NCBI GenBank assembly: GCA_948146395.1
Contig: OX411548.1
Coordinates: forward strand, 32,000,912-32,064,911
DNA from: Fragum whitleyi
Taxonomy: Eukaryota > Mollusca > Bivalvia > Cardiida > Cardiidae
Direction: 5' to 3'
Length of the DNA stretch: 64,000 nucleotides
The notes beneath the pieces are model-generated. The model saw nothing but the letters and a program-made list of their open reading frames with translations. It ran no database searches and had not been told where the DNA came from. Both the position numbers and the translations under genes were made by a program. Numbering within the stretch: position 1 is the first letter of the stretch; every line of letters starts with the position of its first letter. Positions 34,819 through 43,800 of this stretch are shown here, in pieces.

Positions 34819-37800
34819 GTGAGTAAACAAATAAATTATTTTATTGTTCATCTATCTATTCATCCCTTCAAAGTGACAATTTCTTTTAATTATTATTCAA
34901 AATCAAAAGACAATAGTTAAAATTGTATCTTTTGATAGACAGAAGAGTGAAAAAAAAAGAAATTTTTGGTTGTTGAACAATGTATTTTTTTTCTCTGTGT
35001 GTGTTTATGACCTGATTTTATTATTGAATGTGATTACTAATATTTCAGAATACAGATCTATAAAGTATATGCGGCCCGTCATGCGAAAAGGGACCATCCA
35101 GGAATGCTGTAAAATGAATAATTGAAAAAGAGATTTGATCCACCATAGGTCAACCAGAAGTCGCATTTCAAAAATTCTTTCACTGGAAGGTAGAATAAAC
35201 ATTATAGATTCAGGAAATAAGCATGGTGCAAGAAGTTTCGTCCCTGGTCAGTCTACGCAGTCTGACAAGGGTCGACACTTTCCGCACTTCCCAGATGATC
35301 CCTTTTCGCATGATGGGTCACATATATATAATACATACTAGGTGTTTTGTATGAGAAAAAATAACTAACGAGTTTGGGAGAATTGATAATTGTCGAGGCT
35401 CTGCAGGGACAATTATCAATTTCCACAACTGAGTTAGATATTTTTTCATACAATACACTAAGTATGTTGCTATATTTATCTTATAACCTCTGTTCGGCTT
35501 GTTTTCATAAGATGTTTCTAACAGAAATGCAAGTTTCTAAAAATAAGTGCATTATATCGTTTTTCTAAATAATATGTGATATCATAAAAATATCATATGG
35601 GATGTTATAACACGGATATTTGTTTATTTATGAGATAAAATGTGACCTATGAGAAAGAAAGGGACCACCTGTGCATGGTGCAGTGTGTAAAAATTTGACC
35701 CTAATCAGATTGCAGACATTGTAAGCTAAATAGGGTCAAAACTTTTCCAAATCAGCTTATTTTCCAAATTCAGAATGACCTTTTTTTTTAACCTCAAGTC
35801 GACCCCTATTGGAACCAATCTTTTTTTAAAATGCTTATTAGTCCCCTACCGGTGTTCACACCGGAGGGGACTATAGGTTTGCCCTCCGTCTGTCCGTCCG
35901 TCCGTCTGTCCGTCCGTCCATCCGTCTGTCCGTCCGTCCGTCTGTCCGCTCAAATCTTGATCCCGCGATAACTTAATAACTAAGCAAGCGTTTTTGATGA
36001 AAGTTGGTATATGACTAGATGGCAATGTGTAGATTATGCACATCATTTTATTTTTGTTTTTCGACTTAAATTGAGGTTGCTATGGTTACGGAAATAGTGA
36101 AAATATGGCCAAAAATGGGATCCTGCGATAAGATAATAACTAAGCAAGCTAGTTTGATGAGACTTGGTATATGACTATATGGCAATGTGTAGATTATACA
36201 CATCATTTTATTTTTGTTTTTAGACTAAAATTGTTGTTGCTATGGTTACGGAAATAGTGAAAATATGGCAAAAAATATTGGATCCTGCGATAAGTTAATA
36301 AGTAAGCAAGCTAATTTGATGAGACTTGGTATATGACTAGATGGCAATGTGTAGATTATGCACATCATTTTATCTTTGTTCTTTGACAAAAAGTGTGGTT
36401 GCTATGGTAACGGAAATAGTGAAAATATGGCAAAAAATGGATCCTGCAATAACTTAATAACTAAGCAAGCTAACTTGATGAAACCTGTTTTGAAATGTAA
36501 AAAAATTTATAAGCCATGTTAGTCAGGGTGGTGATGCAGCAGTATTAATCACCTCCAGTGAAAGTTCTCATTTCTTACCAACAAGACTGAAGAAAAACAT
36601 CTTGGATCAGACAAGGTAACTGTTTTTGATACTATTTCTTGCATCTGTCTATTGCTTGCATGAATTGTATAGTGGGCACAGCAGAGACAACAACTCATGT
36701 AAGTCTTGTTTAACCCTTTCCAAAACAAGACCTGGTTTTGACGTCCCTGATAGAATTGGCGTGGGAAAACATTGAGACAAACAAAGCCGGTAGGGGACTT
36801 ATGTCCATGTCGAACATGGCTCTTGTTTTCCATAGTTTTATAGATCTTTTATTTTTGTCATAACAGGTTACAAATTGAACATTTTAATCTTTTTCAGACG
36901 GCTAAGAAATTGGTTGAAAGTACAACCCCCAGAATTACAAAAGAAGTATTACCGTTATATAACTGCATGTTTTGCAACTGTGTTGTCTGTACTCGCTGGT
37001 CTAGCCACTTATTATTATGAGAGTCATCTTCAGGAAACTCCGATATCTGGTAGACGAAGATTTATTACGCTCAATAAAGAACAATGCAGTAAAATAGCTG
37101 ATTATGAGCTGGAAAGTGTAAGTTTGAATACAGTTTAGTGTAAATTGGTATAGCTTCACAAAACTTACCCAGATCAGCATGTGCTCAAGGGGAGCTTTGT
37201 GATCACTTTTTGTCTACGTCCATCAGAAGTTGTCAACAATTCTATTAACATCTTCTCCTCAGTAACCGAAGGACAATTTCAACCAAACATGGAAGAAATA
37301 TTCCTTGGGGGACCCTTCTCTAAACTTGTTTCTGAAAATTTGATCGAACCCGAAATATGAGCCTTGCAGCGAGGGGCAGTTTTTTACCCTGAAATTTTTA
37401 AACATCTTCTCCTCCTTCTAACACCATAAATTTAAATGATTACTTTTTCAAATAATCAACCCCATGTCTGAAATAGGTCACCGTTTTGATTAAACATCAG
37501 TTAGATTCCCCTTCGAGTTGAATAATCAAGATATCTTCGGATCAAAGGAATACTTTACTGTCATGCCAAAACCTTGTAACTCAAGCATATTGATGCTGTA
37601 GTTCCTTGGTTTTGGTCCACAAAGACAATATATGAAACGACTTATGACTTCGTGAAATGTCACTGAGAAATGCCCCTCTCTTAGCATGCATCTAACAATT
37701 TTATGTTTCTTTAGAATGAATTTTTGAAAAAAAAGTCTTTGTTCATTTTGATTGAAGATATGCTTCGAATACAGAATATATCCAGAATACAGAGTTCATA

Positions 37801-40800
37801 ACTGAAAGGGGTCAATTCTATCAAGTATTGGATCGGGAAGGTCACAGAGTACTTGATTAGTAAAATTGGTACTTGTTACCATCCCTATTACATGTATTTT
37901 CAAATCATTTCAGTTTAATGAGCAGTTTAAGAACTGTACTCTTCCTGCCACCCACCCATATTACCAGATAGTAGTCGAAATTGGTATGAAGTTGGTGAGG
38001 GCCAATAAAGATGTTCCCGGGATGACAGATCAACAGTGGGTCGTCCACGTAGTTGACAATCCAGAGAAAAATGCTTTTGTACTACCTGTAAGGTTCATTT
38101 TAAGGTAGTGGAACTGTAATACTTCTGCAACATTTCAGACCACATGTTCTTTCACAATGTTAACTGAGGCTTCCTAATGAAAATCATTTGGAAACCTCAG
38201 TTAACATTGTTAAAGATCATGATTTTCTGAAGCATTACAGAAATATCACGGTTCCACTACCTTAATGCATGCTGTCAGATAAATTATGTGTGATCATCTT
38301 AATTTATAAGATAACCTGAAACTTTTGTCTTAAACTAACAATAACTGCTTGGAATTCAAATGAATTCAGTTTCTATGTTTGAAAACATAAATTTGTCATG
38401 AGAAAAATGACCATTTGGGAACTCCGTAAAATAAGTATTTGAAAAAGAGACAGGTTCTAGTACAGGTCAATTAGAGGTCGCATTTCAAAAAGTCTTTTAC
38501 AGGAAGGTAGATTGATCATTCTAGATTCAGAAAATTAGTTAAGTGCGAAAAGCTTTGATCCTAGTCAGTCTGTGCAGTCTGACTAGGTCTGACACTCTAC
38601 GCACTACCCAGATGACCCCTTTTCGTGTGACGGGTCACATATTTGAAAAAGCAGTTCATGAACAATTTTTATTACCAGAAGAAAACATGAAAGGTTAAAT
38701 TGGCAGATTGCACTTTAAGAAGCAAATTGAAAGTGCAGAAAACAAAACAAAAAATATTCTTTGTATTTCAGAATGGCCATATATTTGTATATACAGGAAT
38801 GTTAAAGTTCTGTGAAAATAAAGACCAACTGGCTGTGATATTGGGACATGAAATGTCTCATGCCTTGTTAATGCATGCTGTGAGTACCACAATTAATAAA
38901 AATTGAATTTTCACAACATACGCTTATTTGAAATTCTTACGAAAAAAGAATATGAACCATACATGAATTTTTTTCTTGCTTTGTAAATTTTTAATGCAGA
39001 AACTGTTACTGGATAATTCTACAGCAGGGGCACACGCCATCTTTAAGCAGATGCCATTATATACAGTAAAACTTGTGTTAAGCGACCACCTAAGGGACCA
39101 CCAAAAAGTGGTCGTTTATCGGAATGGTCGCTTAGTACAAAATATTCTAATAAATGTGACAGTTCATTTTGATAACATTTATAGATTGTCGGCCAAGTCG
39201 AAGTGAATCCTATGATGTTCGAACCCATTAGAATCGTCTTATAGAGACGATTCTAATGGGTTCCAACAACATAAGATTCAACAATAACCAATTTTTCGTT
39301 AAGAATGTCCTCTTTTTCAGGGAATTTGCCTACGGTGAGGGGACTTTTTATGGTGGTCGCTTAATGAAATTAGTCGCATAATACACGTGGTCGCTCGAGC
39401 AATATCGACTGTAGTTTTTGAGAAATGTTACTTTCTGGCCCCAGGTCTGCATTAACACCTTATATATTCTAAATCACTACAAACGAAGCAGTTCAGCTGC
39501 ACTCAATTCCTAGAGAAGGTTGTGAAAGTTTTTTTGACAGCAAAATGGACATTTTATAGATGATGTTTATTTATTTCAGTGCAAGTTTGATATATGTCTT
39601 TCATTTAGCATGCAGCATGTGATTGTCAAGTAATGCAGGGTTTTCCATGACCCACTGCTTCTTTGAGTTTGGACCCTCACTTTTTAGCTCGACTATTCGA
39701 AGAATAGGGGGGCCATTCCAGTCACCCGGGCGTCGGTGTCGGCGTCGGCGTAATGCTTTGGTTAAGTTTTTACGTGCAAGTGTTTAAAATCTCTGTTTGT
39801 ATTAAAGCTATTGCTTTGAAACTTTGCACATGCTTCTGTGACCATAATATCAGCCTCTTGACAAAGATTCATTACTCTGATATTGAATTTAGTGGAATTT
39901 TAACCCTTTTCGGACTTAGAAATCTTGGTTAAGTTTTTACGTGCAAATGTTGTTTATCTGTAATATTTCTGTTTCTATAAAAGCTATTGCTTTGAAACTT
40001 TACACATCCTTCTGTGGCAATAATATCAGCATCTAGACAAAGATTCATTATTCTGATATTGAATTTAGTGGAATTTTAACCCTTTTCGGACTTAGTAATT
40101 CTTGGTTAAGTTTTTATGTGCAAATGTTGTATTTCTGTAATATCTCTATTTCTAATAAAGCTATTGCTTTGAAACTTTGCACATGCTTCTGTGACCATAA
40201 TATCAGCCTCTTGACAAAGATTCATTACTCTGATATTGAATTTAGTGGAATTTTAACCCTTTTCGGACTTAGAAATCTTGGTTAAAGTCTTTACGTGCAA
40301 TTGTTGTATATAAGTTATAGCTCTATTTCAACCTAGGCTTTTGCTTGGAAACTCTACACATGCTTCTGTTACCATGATATCAGCTTTTTGACAAAAGTTT
40401 ATTTCTCTGATATTGAATTTAGTGGAATTTTAACCTTTTTCAGACTCAGAAAATCTTGGTTAAGTTTTTACAGGCAAATGTTGTACATCAGTTTTATCTC
40501 TAATTCTATGAAAGCTTTTTGGTTCAAACTTTGCACAAGCTTCAATGATCATAACAACAGCCTCTTGATAAAGATTCAATTCTCTGGTATAGAATTTAGT
40601 GGATTTTCAACCCTTTTTGGACTTAAAAATTCTTGGTTAAGTTTTTGCGTGCAAATGTTGTATTTGTGTAATATCTCTATTTCTACTACAGCTGTTGCTT
40701 GGAATCTTAACACATGCTTCTTTGACCATAATATTAGCCCACAGAAAAAGATTCATTACTGTGATATTGAATCTAGTGGAATTTCAACCCTTTTCAGCCT

Positions 40801-43800
40801 TAAAAATCCTTGTTATGTTTTTATGTGCAACTGTTTTATGTTAGTTGTATCTCTGTTCCTACTAAAGCCATTGCTTTGAAACTCTGCACATGCTTCTGTG
40901 ACCATGATATCAGCCTCTAGACAAAGATTCTTTTCTCTTGACTTTCATTTTACTGAATTTCCAATATCCATACTGATTTGCTGTTACTATCCAGCACTAA
41001 GAATAGTCGAGCTTCGCTGTCCTCCGACAGCTCTTGTTTAATTGGCCCCCCAAATTGTTAAAGAAATCTTCTTTATCTAGTTTAAAGAGGGTCATCATGT
41101 GGCAAAATTACCCCATTTTTGAAAGCTCAGGGAAACCCCTTGCAATGTTTTGTTGTCATGTGTACAGTGTTCCTACTCAGATGACTTCAAATACAGCGAT
41201 AAAAAAGAAAGCAGGACTTAATCCTCTGGAAAATTCAATAGTTTTGTGGCGGAATTACCAATTGATAATTGACCCAGAAATCTTGATTATCTACCAGAAA
41301 TAATCAAAGAATGTACCTTATTATAGGCAGAGCAGTTAAGCTACACCCAATTCCTAGACAAGGCAGTGATAGTTTTAATGACAGCGTTATGGACATTCAT
41401 GCCTAATGATGGGGTAGCTGTAGTCTTTCAGTGGTATTGTGAAAAACTCAAAAAAGTAGGTAAATGAATAACTTTAAATCTGGTATTTTTTGCATCATCA
41501 CACTTTTGCTTTTTTGTGTTAAAGGTATTGGTAAACACACATTTGTGTCACATCTGGGAAGTTGTGTTAGGTGTCTATCCCAGTCAGACTGCATGGACTT
41601 TTCAGGCTGACTGTAACTTTTTGGACAATGATTATTTGCAGAATCAATACAATCATTCTATCTTTCTGTGTAAGAATTTGAGAATTGCCAACTCTGGATG
41701 ACCTATGCTGGACCCAAACTCTTTTTTCAAATGAAATCACTGGAAGCTTTTTTTGTGAATGATATTTCTTTCATATTTTTGAACAATTGTTGGGGGAAAA
41801 TGTTTAATCATACTAAAATTAGAATGCATATATATGCAGGCTGATCTTTGTCTATACCTGTGAAAATAAGAATTTTCTGGTTTTAAGTGGTATTAAGGTA
41901 GTGGACCTGTGATAGTTCAGCAACATTTTGGAAAACATGTCCTTCACAATGTTAAATGAGGTTTCTGATTGAAAATTATTTGGAAACCTTGGTTAATTCT
42001 GTTAAATTGATTACTTCAGAAACATTGCAGAACTATTACGGGTCCACTACCTTAAGAGGTTATTACTTTCATCCACAGGATTGTTAAGTTCATTTGAATT
42101 TATGTTTGTTTCTTTTGTAGGTACATTTAGATATGCCATACAGCAGGTCACTGGAAAAAGAGGCAGATAATGTAGGACTTCAGCTGGCAGCTAAGGTAAT
42201 ATATTCTTTTTTGAATTTTGGTCCCTTGGGGCCCGTGTTACTAAACATCTAATTCTTACAATCATTTTTTTGCGTAAGTTAGAAATTGAAAATGCTTCTA
42301 CAGTAGTAACTAAATACAGAATTCAGCCATGCATAATCTCATCGGAATTGTCTTCTAAAGACGATTCCAATGCGATATTGTAAGGCAAAAACTTACAATG
42401 TATGAAAACACCAGGTAGGATTTGTGATTTTGACTTAGGATTAATTTTTTCGTAAGAAGTTAAGTAAAACAGGGCCCTGACCTTTATCAAGAAAACACAT
42501 TAATAATATGAGTCTGTGCCTGACATTTCCAACAATTTGAAATATTCATGAGGTGCAAGCAATGAGTAGCCTAGGCATCCACATACTGTATATATGAAGT
42601 TACCTTATGGTCTACATATACTTTGAGACCTTATCTATAAACACATAGCACATAGTGAAGACTCTGGTCAGACTGTGCAGATGCACAGGCTGGTCAGAGT
42701 CTTTGCAAAGTGCATATTTGAAATTGTTGGAAATCTCACACAGATTCATAAATAATAAGAGAAGCTACATTCTTACCTTTCAGCCATTACACTTTGAAAT
42801 ATAAATAGATCATCTTACACTGAAACAAACAATTATGATGACCTCTAAATCTTATTTATCATACCAGGCCTGTTATGATATCAGAGAAGGGACAGTATTA
42901 TGGGGCCGTATGTCTGTCAGTGATGACCTTATGGGGAAAGAAAAGGTACCAGAATGGCTGTCTACTCATCCAACACATGCAAACAGGGTGAAAAATATCA
43001 ATCAACTTATACCAAAGGTGGGTAAATCTTTTGGAATAGTGGTGCTATTAAAACTAAAATACCTTCATATCTTTCAATCTAATATCACAAAGCAAAAATG
43101 TCAAGATTTGTCAATTATGAAACAGATTTCTTATAGGACTATTTTTTGCGAAGCTTACAAAATAGCTGTGTTATCAAAATTGTTTTTAGCTCCACTGGCC
43201 GATGGCCAGCGAGCTTTTGTCATGGTGGGGTGTCTGTCATGCGTCTGTCCGTGTGTGCCTGTGTGTGTTTTTAAAGTTTTCTTTGAACATCTTCTCCTCC
43301 TAAACCAATAGGTGGATTTTGACGAAACTGGGCCAGAATGTTCCTTGGGTGACCCTCTTTAAAGTTGTTCAAAAAATTTGGATTGACCCTCAAATATGGG
43401 CGTGGCAGGGCAGAGCTGTTTTTTAGCCCGAAATCTATGAATGACATCTCCTCCTGAACCATTGGGCTGATTTCGATGAAACCTAACAAGAATGATCCTT
43501 GGGTGATCCTCTTCTAAAGTTGTTCAAGAAATTTGGATTGACTCCCAAATATTTTGAGCTTGAAATCTTTGAACGACATCTCTTCCTGAACCATTGGGCC
43601 GATTTCAATGAAACTTTACAAGAATGTTTCTTTGGTGACCGTCTTCTTTAGTTATTCAAGAAATTTGGATTGACCCCTAAATAATGTTGTGGCAGTGTGT
43701 GGCTATTTTGAGCCCGAAAACTTTGAATGATATTTCCTCCTGAACCACTAGGCCAATTCCAATGAAACTTTACCAGAATGTTCCTTGGGCGACCCTTTTT

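Noticed and set aside
40388..40879. 163-codon open frame
   Set aside because: It is the translation of three tandem HINE monomers (family H); its repeated DIE(F/S)SG blocks follow the 174-bp period, so it is a by-product of the repeat.
42835..43311. 158-codon open frame starting MMTSKSYLSYQ
   Set aside because: It is OMA1 exon 7 read through its acceptor and donor; the real coding part is 42868-43017.
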